Assembly: GCF_029892425.1 (NCBI RefSeq)
Contig: NZ_JARXWB010000006.1
Span: 62,001 to 126,000 of the forward strand
Direction: 5' to 3'
Origin: Bradyrhizobium sp. BR13661
Lineage (GTDB): Bacteria > Pseudomonadota > Alphaproteobacteria > Rhizobiales > Xanthobacteraceae
DNA: 64,000 nucleotides
Below the pieces are notes generated by a model. That model saw only the letters and a list, made by a program, of their open reading frames with translations. It was not told the DNA's origin and ran no database searches. A program made the position numbers and the translations under genes. Of the stretch, positions 1 to 10,811 are shown piece after piece (positions within the stretch are counted from its first letter, which is position 1; each line of letters begins with the position of its first letter).

Positions 1-294
1 CACGATGGTGATCCACACTTGCTTGATGACATCAAGCCGCAGGGCCGCCCCACCGTCGAACAGGATGTAGCTTGCCCCAAACAGAAGTATGATTTGGTTA
101 AGTGCAGAATCGGCGGGGATGTTGATCAATTTGAGCGCGTGCGGCCCCATCGCGATTCCAGCGAGCAGGGACAGCGCGATATCGGGAATCCGGATTTTCT
201 GCGCCAGCAATCCGGTGATAGTACCGACCGCAAGAATCAGCCCGCAACTCAACAACGTGTGCTTGGCGATCTCGACTGAGGCCGACGTATCCAC
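1..294 (-). CDS. Cation:proton antiporter, N-terminal part (runs off the left edge)
   Basis: This is the first 98 codons of a membrane transporter whose remainder lies outside the window. The start is taken as GTG at 294, preceded by CGGAA about 8 bases upstream. The translation is strongly hydrophobic. It carries the pattern RIPDIALSLLAGIAMGP followed by ILLFGASYILFDGGAAL, which is typical of the first helices of CPA-type Na+(K+)/H+ antiporters: an early helix, a gap with GP, then a helix ending in an acidic FDGG. The family exchanges monovalent cations for protons across the inner membrane. The subfamily (CPA1 NhaP-like or CPA2) cannot be decided from this fragment. Confidence 0.72.
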   Translation of the reverse strand, partial: MDTSASVEIAKHTLLSCGLILAVGTITGLLAQKIRIPDIALSLLAGIAMGPHALKLINIPADSALNQIILLFGASYILFDGGAALRLDVIKQVWITIV

Positions 295-486
295 CTGGCA
301 ATTCCGAAATGTTTGAGATTTGGCGGAGTTCGGCGTCCCGCCAGCCTGTTTCGCACGTTGCGACGTTACCTGCCATTGCGTAGCTCAAAAAGCGAAAACG
401 AACGCTTTGGCGAGTTTGTCGCAGGTCATCGCCGCAACGTAGATTGCGGCGATGATGTTCAGCCTGAGACGATCGTCCGTCGGTCG

Positions 487-1359
487 TCAGCGATTGAGGC
501 GCGCGAGCAGGCTCGACGTATCCCAGCGCTTGCCGCCCATCTTCTCGACTTCGGCATAGAACTGGTCGACCAGCGCGGTCACCGGCAGATTGGCACCGTT
601 GCGGCGGGCTTCGGCGAGCGCGATCGAGAGATCCTTGCGCATCCATTCGACCGCGAAGCCGAAATCGTACTTGCCCTCGTTCATGGTCTTGTAGCGGTTC
701 TCCATCTGCCAGGACTGCGCCGCACCCTTGGAGATGGTCTCGATCACGGCTGATACGTCAAGGCCGCTCTTCTTGGCGAAGTGGATACCCTCGGAAAGGC
801 CCTGCACGAGGCCGGCGATGCAGATCTGGTTGACCATCTTGGTCAGCTGGCCGCTTCCGGCAGGCCCAAGCAGCTTGCACATCCGCGCATAGGAGCCGGT
901 GATAACAGGCTCGGCGCCGGCATAGACATCCTGCGCGCCGCCGCACATGACCGTCAGCACGCCGTTCTCGGCGCCGGCCTGGCCGCCGGAGACGGGGGCG
1001 TCGATGAACTTGAACCCAGCCTTGGTCGCGGCCGCGTCGAGCTCGCGGGCGACTTCGGCGGAGGCGGTGGTGTGGTCGACGAACGTCGCGCCCTTCTTCA
1101 TGCCGGCAAAGGCGCCATCGGCGCCGATCGTGACCGCGCGCAGATCGTTGTCGTTGCCGACGCAGCACATCACGAAGTCCTGGCCCTCGGCGGCGGCCTT
1201 CGGGGTCGCTGCGGTCTTGCCGCCGAACTTGTCCGCCCACTCCTTCGCCTTGGCCGCGGTGCGGTTGTAGACGGTGACCTCATGGCCCCCTTTTTTCACG
1301 AGGTGTCCGGCCATGGGGAAGCCCATCACGCCGAGACCGAGGAAAGCGACTTTAGCCAT
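487..1359 (-). CDS. NAD(P)-dependent oxidoreductase, 3-hydroxyisobutyrate dehydrogenase family
   Basis: A 290-residue cytosolic beta-hydroxyacid dehydrogenase. The Rossmann motif GLGVMG is at residues 8-13. The substrate-binding signature DAPVSGG is at 120-126, and the catalytic lysine motif LTKMVNQ has Lys174 with Asn178. The length matches the family (about 290-300). The start at 1359 puts the Rossmann fold at the N-terminus; longer in-frame starts would add 32 unlike residues. Members oxidise 3-hydroxyisobutyrate, tartronate semialdehyde or related 3-hydroxy acids. The exact substrate cannot be read from the sequence, and no valine or glyoxylate pathway genes are adjacent to suggest one. 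It stands alone on the minus strand. Confidence 0.9.
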   Translation of the reverse strand: MAKVAFLGLGVMGFPMAGHLVKKGGHEVTVYNRTAAKAKEWADKFGGKTAATPKAAAEGQDFVMCCVGNDNDLRAVTIGADGAFAGMKKGATFVDHTTASAEVARELDAAATKAGFKFIDAPVSGGQAGAENGVLTVMCGGAQDVYAGAEPVITGSYARMCKLLGPAGSGQLTKMVNQICIAGLVQGLSEGIHFAKKSGLDVSAVIETISKGAAQSWQMENRYKTMNEGKYDFGFAVEWMRKDLSIALAEARRNGANLPVTALVDQFYAEVEKMGGKRWDTSSLLARLNR

Positions 1360-1548
1360 GTGTGTGTCCGTAGCTTGAGTTTTACGGTTGCAGCCGGGCG
1401 AGGGGCGCCAGCCGAGGGTCCTTAAGGTTCCACCTGAAGGGAACGGGCGCACCATAAACCCTTGCGGCCGGAGGGCAACGGCTTCGTTTGGCCGCCCCCT
1501 GTGCTAGGATGGCAGGACTAAAGGACTTCAAAACAAGGGAGCGAAAGC

Positions 1549-1986
1549 ATGGGCGGAATAAGCGTCGGCGTCCTCGATCATTTCAACATCCGGACCCGGA
1601 ATCTGGCCGAGACTGTCCGCTTCTACGAGGACGTGCTGGGCCTGGAAAAAGGCGCCCGGCCGAACTTCGCCTTCCCGGGGGCATGGATGTACAGCGAGGG
1701 CAAGCCGGTGGTGCACCTCGTCGATATTTCGCCGACCTCGGAGGTCCAAAAGCCGGATTCCGGCGTGGTCCACCACGTCGCCTTCGTCAGCCGCGGCTTT
1801 GACGGCATGAAGCAGCGCCTGACGTCAAAAGGCATGAAATTCGACTCCCGCCAGGTGCCGGGCGGCGACCTCTGGCAGATCTTCGTGCACGACCCCAACG
1901 GGGTCATGATCGAGCTCAATTATGAGGCCGCCCAGGAGCAGGGGGCAGCCCCAACCGAGATGGCTGACGATATCGGCAGGCAGTAG
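1549..1986 (+). CDS. VOC family protein (glyoxalase/dioxygenase fold)
   Basis: A 145-residue protein of the vicinal oxygen chelate superfamily. It has one pair of beta-alpha-beta-beta-beta modules: LDHFNIRT near the N-terminus (His11), HHVAF in the second module, and HDPNGVMIELNY near the end, whose Glu is a usual metal ligand. A GGGAG ribosome-binding site precedes the ATG. Members include glyoxalase I, methylmalonyl-CoA epimerase and bleomycin-binding proteins. The spacing of the metal ligands fits a metal-dependent enzyme, but the substrate is not evident. A palindromic repeat and mrp follow downstream on the same strand. Confidence 0.85.
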   Translation: MGGISVGVLDHFNIRTRNLAETVRFYEDVLGLEKGARPNFAFPGAWMYSEGKPVVHLVDISPTSEVQKPDSGVVHHVAFVSRGFDGMKQRLTSKGMKFDSRQVPGGDLWQIFVHDPNGVMIELNYEAAQEQGAAPTEMADDIGRQ

Positions 1987-2029
1987 CCTTTTGGCCGTTT
2001 CCGCTCTAATGGGGCATCCTGATGTCTTG

Positions 2030-2076
2030 AGCATGATCTGGTCGGAAAACCGCTTCACACTTTTCCGGATCATGCT
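2030..2076. repeat. Intergenic palindromic repeat element
   Basis: A 47 bp imperfect palindrome. The outer arms AGCATGATC (2030-2038) and GATCATGCT (2068-2076) are perfect complements. The inner arms GGAAAA (2044-2049) and TTTTCC (2061-2066) also pair. It lies between the VOC gene and mrp, just upstream of the mrp ribosome-binding site. From general knowledge, very similar AGCATGATC...GGAAAA elements are scattered between genes in Bradyrhizobium and relatives. No second copy was seen in this window. Confidence 0.75.
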
Positions 2077-2094
2077 CCCTCTAGGAGATGCGCC

Positions 2095-4523
<2,429 letters not shown>

Positions 4524-4550
4524 TCTACGCGCAAGTCGCAAGACGACAGG

Positions 4551-4581
4551 GCCCGGTCTCGTTCGCGAGGCCGGGCTTTTT
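4551..4581 (+). terminator. Rho-independent terminator after dctP copy 1
   Basis: An 11 bp stem, GCCCGGTCTCG with CGAGGCCGGGC (one G-T wobble), is capped by a TTCG tetraloop and followed by TTTTT. It begins 28 bases after the stop codon of the first TRAP binding protein. Confidence 0.85.
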
Positions 4582-4948
4582 CTTTGCCGGGAGGTGGAGG
4601 GCGCATTCAAAACCGAAAAAACAACCCCATGCACAGTAGAGGCGGGGTGTGGGTATGTCGCGCAGTGGATGCTGCCAACAGGCTGACGGGTCGTGGCAAA
4701 TCGGTGAGACGGCGCATTGGTCGTGCAAACTTGGATCATTGCGCCAGTGTGTACGACAGCAGGCGCCGAGAAATCGTCTTGTGGCTCGCAATGACGGGCG
4801 GATGGAATTGGGCTTGCCTCGTCGTGCAAAACAGTGGCATAAAGCGATAATCGAATAATCCGAAATGCGCGATGCGGCGAGCGTTTTTATAATTGGGTCG
4901 AGCGCCGCGGCGCCTGATCTAACTAACACTTAAGTCGAAGACCAAATC
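4582..4948. other. Long intergenic stretch between the two dctP paralogues
   Basis: I find no convincing coding sequence here. It contains a degenerate inverted repeat, TCATTGCG (4736-4743) and CGCAATGA (4787-4794), resembling the CATTGCGAG-type intergenic repeats of Bradyrhizobium. It also has two copies of TCGTGCAAA (near 4720 and 4822) and a TATAAT hexamer at 4888-4893 without a good -35 box. Together with the terminator at 4949 it could hold a leader or a small RNA, but this is only a possibility. Confidence 0.4.
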
Positions 4949-4979
4949 GCCCGGCCTCGCTTTCGCGGCCGGGCTTTTT
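4949..4979 (+). terminator. Terminator-like hairpin upstream of dctP copy 2
   Basis: Perfect 8 bp arms GCCCGGCC (4949-4956) and GGCCGGGC (4967-4974) are followed by TTTTT. The hairpin resembles the terminator at 4551 but lies about 370 bases beyond it and 108 bases before the second dctP start. It therefore either ends a short unannotated transcript or acts as a leader attenuator for the second gene. Confidence 0.7.
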
Positions 4980-5086
4980 CCATGCCGCAGTGCGATCACG
5001 ATGGCATTCGTTTCGCCCTTGCGCCATGCTGTTCCCCAAGCCTCGGCAAGAAGGCCCACAATCATCATCCATCAGGGTAGGAAACC

Positions 5087-6175
<1,089 letters not shown>

Positions 6176-6192
6176 GCGTAGCGTGGTATGAC

Positions 6193-6223
6193 AGGCCCCG
6201 GGGCGAAGGCTCCGGGGCCTTTG
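6193..6223 (+). terminator. Terminator after dctP copy 2
   Basis: Perfect 9 bp arms AGGCCCCGG (6193-6201) and CCGGGGCCT (6212-6220) with a 10-base loop, starting 17 bases after the stop codon. The T-run is short (TTTG), so termination may be partial. The next gene starts 27 bases downstream. Confidence 0.65.
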
Positions 6224-6249
6224 CTTGAAGGAGCCTCACGAGACATGAC

Positions 6250-6597
6250 ATGACGATGAGCTTCGATCCCGATGCGGTTCAAATCGCGCTGCGCAAGGCG
6301 TGGTCGCTGTCGACGGCGAGCCAATGGACGGCGGACAATCCCGCGGCCGGGCAATGCAACGTCACGGCGCTGCTCATTCACGAACTCTTCGGCGGCGATT
6401 TGTTGAAGACGCCGCTGCCGGCCGGCGATCATTTTTACAACAGGATCGAAGGGCGACGGTACGACTTCACGGCCAGTCAGTTTGATGAACCGATCGCTTA
6501 CGCGGACTTGCCGACAGATCGGGCGGAGGCGGAGCAGGGGGCAACGAGGGAGCAACTGGCTGAACTCAGGGTCGCTTTCGGGCGGCACCTCATCTGA
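6250..6597 (+). CDS. YunG-like hypothetical protein
   Basis: A 115-residue cytosolic protein with WTADNPAAGQCNVTALLIHELFGG near residues 25-48, followed by HFYNRIEGRRYDFTASQF. This Cys-containing pattern resembles the small YunG family of unknown function, which I recognise by its GQC..TALL..D/ELFGG core and YN.I.G..YDFT core. A GAAGGAG site lies upstream. An alternative ATG two codons inside would give the same protein less two residues. Its 3' end overlaps the convergent gene at 6590 by 8 bases. It may be read through from the TRAP gene upstream. Confidence 0.7.
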   Translation: MTMSFDPDAVQIALRKAWSLSTASQWTADNPAAGQCNVTALLIHELFGGDLLKTPLPAGDHFYNRIEGRRYDFTASQFDEPIAYADLPTDRAEAEQGATREQLAELRVAFGRHLI

Positions 6598-7069
6598 CGG
6601 TATTGAGGCGACACTCCCGTAAGCCGAGTTCATTTGTCACGCATTTTACCGTATCCCGGAGGTCCGTTTGCTTTTGCAAAAATTTCTTGGACTGCCCTCG
6701 CAATTTGGCCCCTTCAACGGCTTCCAACATCACCCCACGCAGAGGGTCATCTCGAAGCGTTCCGAGAACGATGCCTTGTCCGATGCCAGCGCGGGTACAG
6801 CCTCCGATGCCAACAAAAATCTTCAAGGTCTTGGCTTCTATTGATCCTTTGATCACTCGATCAACCCGCGCAGTCATGAGCATAATCTGATTACCGAGGG
6901 CGTCGCCCACTTGCGTCTCTTCATAGATTGTCGCTTCGACGACGACCGGCACGTCGATGTCAGTCGGGACATGCTCGAATAAGATGCCTCGTTCTGTGCT
7001 CGGGATGCACGCCAATGCATTCGCGCAAGCAATGAAGTATGCTCCAAAACAGACAGCCCATGTTCGCAT
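6590..7069 (-). CDS. Hypothetical exported protein
   Basis: About 159 residues starting with MRTWAVCFGAYFIACANA, a plausible signal peptide, followed by ACIPSTERG. The mature part (VVVEATIYEE, RVDRVIKGSIEAKTLKIFVG, GCTRAGIGQG) has the beta-rich, cysteine-spaced look of NTR/TIMP-like domains, but that is only a resemblance. A start eight codons upstream (7093) is possible; neither start has a good ribosome-binding site. The base composition is visibly lower in GC than its neighbours, which suggests a more recent arrival. No function is assigned. Confidence 0.6.
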   Translation of the reverse strand: MRTWAVCFGAYFIACANALACIPSTERGILFEHVPTDIDVPVVVEATIYEETQVGDALGNQIMLMTARVDRVIKGSIEAKTLKIFVGIGGCTRAGIGQGIVLGTLRDDPLRGVMLEAVEGAKLRGQSKKFLQKQTDLRDTVKCVTNELGLRECRLNTVR

Positions 7070-7197
7070 ATCGGAAAGCCGATTATTGACCATCGCGCGA
7101 CGATGCCAATATTCTACAACGTCCGCAATGGGGTCACACCCAGACGTGGGGCCGATTGCCGTTAAGCGTCCGCGACAGACCAGACGAAATCATTTGG

Positions 7198-7416
7198 TCA
7201 GCGCCGTGATCTCTTGAACATGTCAGCGAGCGGCGTGCCGCAGAAGGGGCAGAAGCGGATCACGTTTTCGAGGTCGGCCTCGCCGCCACCCTGCATGGGC
7301 GTTCTCGCGACCAGCAGCTTGAGCTGTCCGTTCTCGACAAAGAAATGCCGGCCAGCCGGAAACGTAAGCGCGGTCGCGAGGTCCTTGCAGCAGACCGTGA
7401 GAGCGTTGGACTCCAT
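7198..7416 (-). CDS. Small zinc-ribbon protein
   Basis: A 72-residue protein with CC near residue 9-10 and a C-terminal CPFCGTPL zinc-ribbon knuckle. Only one complete CxxC is present, so the metal site would need the earlier CC pair or a dimer. The ATG at 7416 is preceded by CGGAG and further upstream by GAAGGAG. A longer in-frame start at 7500 would add 28 residues of unlikely composition. The function is unknown. The 55-residue gene upstream on the same strand may be co-transcribed. Confidence 0.6.
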   Translation of the reverse strand: MESNALTVCCKDLATALTFPAGRHFFVENGQLKLLVARTPMQGGGEADLENVIRFCPFCGTPLADMFKRSRR

Positions 7417-7521
7417 AGGCTCCGCCACTCCTTCGCCGTTGCTGAAATCAGAGTGGCGGTTCAAAAGCGCCGTGCCGTTGCTGAACGCACCGTGGAACAA
7501 CCGACACGAATCCGCAGCCGC

Positions 7522-7689
7522 TCAGTGGACCTTGATCTCGTTCAAGGGCAGGCGAAGCGCTGTGGCGCGCTCTTCGCGATCCTTCCTGCAGAATTCGTTT
7601 TCGCTTCGCTCGAATTTGGCCAGCTCCTGCTGGGCTGCCTCCAGCAGGCGGTTGCGTCGCGCGAGATCGCTGCGAATGGCTTCGGTCAT
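7522..7689 (-). CDS. Small coiled-coil hypothetical protein
   Basis: A 55-residue reading frame beginning MTEAIRSDLARRNRLLEAAQ and ending LRLPLNEIKVH. It is highly charged, with heptad-like leucines and alanines over residues 8-30, so a helical or coiled-coil protein is likely. The ATG is preceded by GGGGATTGG. Codon usage looks genuine: GC-rich third positions and no rare codons. It sits just upstream of the zinc-ribbon gene on the same strand. No family is recognised. Confidence 0.55.
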   Translation of the reverse strand: MTEAIRSDLARRNRLLEAAQQELAKFERSENEFCRKDREERATALRLPLNEIKVH

Positions 7690-8149
7690 GATCCAATCCC
7701 CGTCTCGGTCATCCCAAAGAGGGCCTCAGGATTGCGGATCTGTGACGTCACCGCAAGGCGCCGAGCCCGGCCGGACCCGGTTCCAGCGCATGTCTGATCT
7801 TCAGTTTCCGCGGAAATGGAACGTCATTCACAAATTTTCAGCGGGTTCGGCGATCTGCTCGCGCAAACCGCCCGATCGAATTGCACCGAGATCAATGTAA
7901 TTATTGTACTGATACTTTCATCGGAGCATATTCCGGCCAATTAGCAAATTGCACCGGGTTCGCCCGGGAGCACGGAGTTACGACCATGCACCCCAGTTAT
8001 TTCGAATTGTTCCTCGCTTTCATCGGATTGTCGTTCGGCGTGCCCTCGGCGCTGCCGCGCGTGTTTTTCCGGAGAGAGGACACGACGCGCGGACGGGCTC
8101 CGTAGCGAAGCCGAGGCTGGGTAAGCCAGACTGCGCCGGAGATGCCGAT
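7690..8149. other. Gene-poor interval upstream of the TauE/SafE gene
   Basis: A stretch of 460 bases with one possible small peptide gene (7986-8105, listed separately). The middle part around 7880-7960 is AT-rich (for example GTAATTATTGTACTGATAC), unlike the flanks, and probably holds promoters. I see no RNA gene or strong terminator. Confidence 0.4.
7986..8105 (+). CDS. Possible 39-residue membrane peptide
   Basis: A short frame beginning MHPSYFELFLAFIGLSFGVP, with one hydrophobic segment (about residues 5-24) followed by a basic tail (RVFFRRED). CGGAG lies 9 bases before the ATG. The architecture resembles single-span small membrane proteins, but at this length the frame could be fortuitous. 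It ends 45 bases before the permease gene on the same strand. Confidence 0.3.
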   Translation: MHPSYFELFLAFIGLSFGVPSALPRVFFRREDTTRGRAP

Positions 8150-8908
8150 ATGGAATTGACGCTCACCACCATCCTCATCGCCTTCGCCGGCGTGTTCCTG
8201 ATCTGCTTCATGAAGGGCGCGTTCGGCGGCGGCTTCTCGATCGTCGGCATTCCGCTGCTGTCCTTCGTCATGGACCCGGTGACGGCCGGCGGCCTGCTCG
8301 CGCCGCTGTTCATCGCGATGGATTTGTTCGCGCTGCGCTACTGGAAGCCCTCGACCTGGTCGAAGCCCGACCTCGTGCTGCTGTTGCCCGGGCTCGTGAC
8401 CGGCATCGGATTTGGCTATCTGCTGTTTCGCGTGCTCGACCATCGCGCCGTCGCGATCGTGATGGCGGTCGTGACCTTGATCTTCGTCGCCCTGTGGTTC
8501 TTCCGCGATCCCAAGGTGATCATTGCGCCGCGCTCGACGCCGAAGGCGGTCGCTGCCGGTCTCGCGTCCGGTGTCACGACCATGGTCGCGCATTCCGGCG
8601 GACCGCCGCTGGCGATGTATCTCTTGCCGCTCGGCCTCACCAAGGAAGTCTATGCGGGAACGACGAGCCTGTTCTTCACCGTCGGCAATGCCACCAAGGC
8701 GGTGCCGTGGCTGCTGCTGACGCGGCCGTCCGGCCATGAATGGATCGTGATGGCGATCTGCCTGCTTGCGATTCCCACAGGTGTCTGGCTCGGCTGGCGC
8801 CTGCATGCGCGGCTCGACCAGCAGCAGGTGTTTCGCGCCTGTTACGGTCTGCTGGTCGTGACCGCGCTGAAGCTGTTGTGGGACGGCGTGTCGGGTTATC
8901 TCGCGTGA
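8150..8908 (+). CDS. TauE/SafE (TSUP) family sulfite/anion permease
   Basis: A 252-residue inner-membrane protein of about eight helices. It has the TSUP signature FLICFMKGAFGGGFSIVGIPLLSF near the N-terminus and the second-half repeat AAGLASGVTTMVAHSGGPPLAMYLLP. Members export or import sulfite, sulfoacetate, taurine-derived or other organosulfur anions. The start at 8150 has CCGGAGATG upstream and places the first helix at residue 5. The neighbours (an epoxide hydrolase on the opposite strand) give no hint of the substrate. Confidence 0.88.
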   Translation: MELTLTTILIAFAGVFLICFMKGAFGGGFSIVGIPLLSFVMDPVTAGGLLAPLFIAMDLFALRYWKPSTWSKPDLVLLLPGLVTGIGFGYLLFRVLDHRAVAIVMAVVTLIFVALWFFRDPKVIIAPRSTPKAVAAGLASGVTTMVAHSGGPPLAMYLLPLGLTKEVYAGTTSLFFTVGNATKAVPWLLLTRPSGHEWIVMAICLLAIPTGVWLGWRLHARLDQQQVFRACYGLLVVTALKLLWDGVSGYLA

Positions 8909-8938
8909 GCGGCCGCTACGCGCGCGCCGTCGTTGCGG

Positions 8939-10312
8939 TCAGGTCGAACTGCGCAAGGACCGGAAGGCGTCGCGGACTTCACGGCTGAAGATCGAGGGCT
9001 GTTCCCATGCCGCGAAATGCCCGCCGGCCTCGGCTTGATGGAAGTAGATGAGCTTGTGATAGGCCCGCTCGGCCCAGCTCTTCGGCGCCACAAAGCTCTC
9101 GCCGGGAAACGCCGTCACGGCGGCCGGGATCGTGACATTGGCGGGCAGATAGAGATTGATCTTGTTCTCCCAGTACAGGCGAGCCGAGGAGATTGCCGAG
9201 TTGGTCAGCCAGTACAGCGAGATGTTGTCGAGCACGTCGTCGCGGGTGAGGGCGCCCGCGGAATGTCCATTGACCGTATGCCCGGCGACGGCCGAGGCGA
9301 TCGCCGAGGCCGGCTGAGAATAGCCGTCGCCGTGATCAAGCAGCCAGGCGGCAAGGCCGGCGGGGGAATCTGCAAGCCCCGACAACGTCTGCGGCCGCGT
9401 TCCCATGATCTGCGCATAGGCGCGCCGCTTCGTGAACTGCAGCTTGAGCTGGGCGAAGACGTGCTTCTCTTCGTCCGTCAGGTCGGTCGGCGCAGGGTCG
9501 CCCGACGCCACCGCCTTGAGAATCTCCGGCGGCACGACGCCAGGCAAATTGACGTGAATGCCGATCAATTCCGGCGCGCCGAGCCGGGCCATTTCGTTCG
9601 TAACAGGCGAGCCCCAATCGCCGCCCTGTGCGACGAATTTGCTGTAGCCGAGGCGTTTCATCAGCACGACCCAGGCCCGCGCGATGCGCTGCGGATCCCA
9701 GCCCGTGGTGGTCGGCTTGCCCGAGAATCCGTAGCCGGGCATCGACGGGATGACGAGATCGAAGGCGTCATCGGCGCTGCCGCCATGCGCAATCGGATTG
9801 GTCAAGGGATCGACGATCTTGAGTTGCTCGATCACGGAGCCGGGCCAGCCGTGCGTCACGATCATCGGCAGGGCATTCGGATGCTTCGAGCGGACATGCA
9901 GGAAGTGGATATCGAGGCCGTCGATCTCGGTCAGAAACTGTGGCAGCGCGTTGAGCCGTGCCTCGACCTTTCGCCAGTCGTAATCGGTCTGCCAGTAACG
10001 GACGAGGGCCTGTTGCGTCGCCTGGGGCACGCCTTGCGAGTCATCGTCGACAGTCTCCTTGTCGGGCCAACGCGTCATGGCGAGACGGTGACGGAGATCA
10101 GTGAGCGCCTTGTCGGGGATGTTGATCTTGAAGGGGCGGATCGCGTCGCGGGTTGCGGCAGGCGCCGGATGGATCGGAAGCAGGGTCGCGACACCGGCGG
10201 CCGCGATGCCCGTCGCCGCCGTGGTCAGGAGCTTGCGCCTGTCGTGATCAACAGCTTCGCTGGCGGAAGTTGGCACCGCAGCGGCGGCCGGCGGCCTGAT
10301 GAGCGTCGTCAT
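8939..10312 (-). CDS. Exported epoxide hydrolase-like alpha/beta hydrolase
   Basis: A 457-residue protein with an N-terminal DRRKLLTT...A-rich segment (residues 24-53) that looks like a Tat signal. It then has the EHN domain typical of microsomal-type epoxide hydrolases (IRPFKINIPDKALTDLRHRL...). The alpha/beta hydrolase core shows the oxyanion motif HGWPGS (154-159), nucleophile Asp232 in GGDWGS, and a C-terminal catalytic His432 in GGHFAAWEQP. Members open epoxides to diols. An exported location is less common for this family. It is transcribed towards the TSUP permease, with a 30-base gap between the convergent stops. Confidence 0.88.
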   Translation of the reverse strand: MTTLIRPPAAAAVPTSASEAVDHDRRKLLTTAATGIAAAGVATLLPIHPAPAATRDAIRPFKINIPDKALTDLRHRLAMTRWPDKETVDDDSQGVPQATQQALVRYWQTDYDWRKVEARLNALPQFLTEIDGLDIHFLHVRSKHPNALPMIVTHGWPGSVIEQLKIVDPLTNPIAHGGSADDAFDLVIPSMPGYGFSGKPTTTGWDPQRIARAWVVLMKRLGYSKFVAQGGDWGSPVTNEMARLGAPELIGIHVNLPGVVPPEILKAVASGDPAPTDLTDEEKHVFAQLKLQFTKRRAYAQIMGTRPQTLSGLADSPAGLAAWLLDHGDGYSQPASAIASAVAGHTVNGHSAGALTRDDVLDNISLYWLTNSAISSARLYWENKINLYLPANVTIPAAVTAFPGESFVAPKSWAERAYHKLIYFHQAEAGGHFAAWEQPSIFSREVRDAFRSLRSST

Positions 10313-10473
10313 GAAAGCTTTCCTTTGCCTGGGATGTGCCTTGGCGTTTCATCCCAGATCATGCCGCCAAAGCGTGGGAAACGCCCGTTAGGGTTTGTGA
10401 GACGTCGTTAGCCGCCCGGGCCAGTCTGCATCGCGTCAGCCGATCAAAATTGGTGGCAAGGAAGAAAGACAAG

Positions 10474-10740
10474 ATGGCTGACCAAACGCTCTGCCCGGTG
10501 GCGTTCGCCGATCCTGCGCGCGGCTTTCAAGGCGAACCGCTAGAGGTGCTCGCAAAAAACGCCAGTGCAGCCGCGTTAAGCTCGTTGCGGAAGGCAAGCC
10601 GGTCGAAGCCCGGCCTGTCGGGGCTGCCGACCAAAAATCCCCCGAAGGTGGACGAAAAGGCGTACAAGGCGGCTCTCGACAGGATTCCGGTACCCACCGC
10701 GACGTACGATCCGTGGGGCGGGGCGCGCGCGACCGACTGA
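10474..10740 (+). CDS. Hypothetical protein
   Basis: An 88-residue protein starting MADQTLCPVAF and ending VPTATYDPWGGARATD. It has a Ser/Lys-rich middle (SSLRKASRSKPGLSG) and no membrane segment or recognised domain. The ATG is preceded by AAGGAAGA. A longer frame from 10336 lacks coding character. The gene lies 71 bases before the crotonase gene on the same strand and may share its transcript. Confidence 0.55.
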   Translation: MADQTLCPVAFADPARGFQGEPLEVLAKNASAAALSSLRKASRSKPGLSGLPTKNPPKVDEKAYKAALDRIPVPTATYDPWGGARATD

Positions 10741-10811
10741 GCCAAGCCGCCCAAGACGTCGAACCAGGGGCCGGCCGGGATTCGTTCGCGCAAATCCGCG
10801 AGGACAGCGTC

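Noticed and set aside
98..646. 182-codon minus-strand frame at the left edge
   Set aside because: It overlaps the antiporter and the dehydrogenase in a different frame and shows no protein-like pattern.
10386..10411. Two CGTTAG copies 20 bases apart upstream of the epoxide hydrolase
   Set aside because: Only six bases are shared and there is no symmetry; likely chance.
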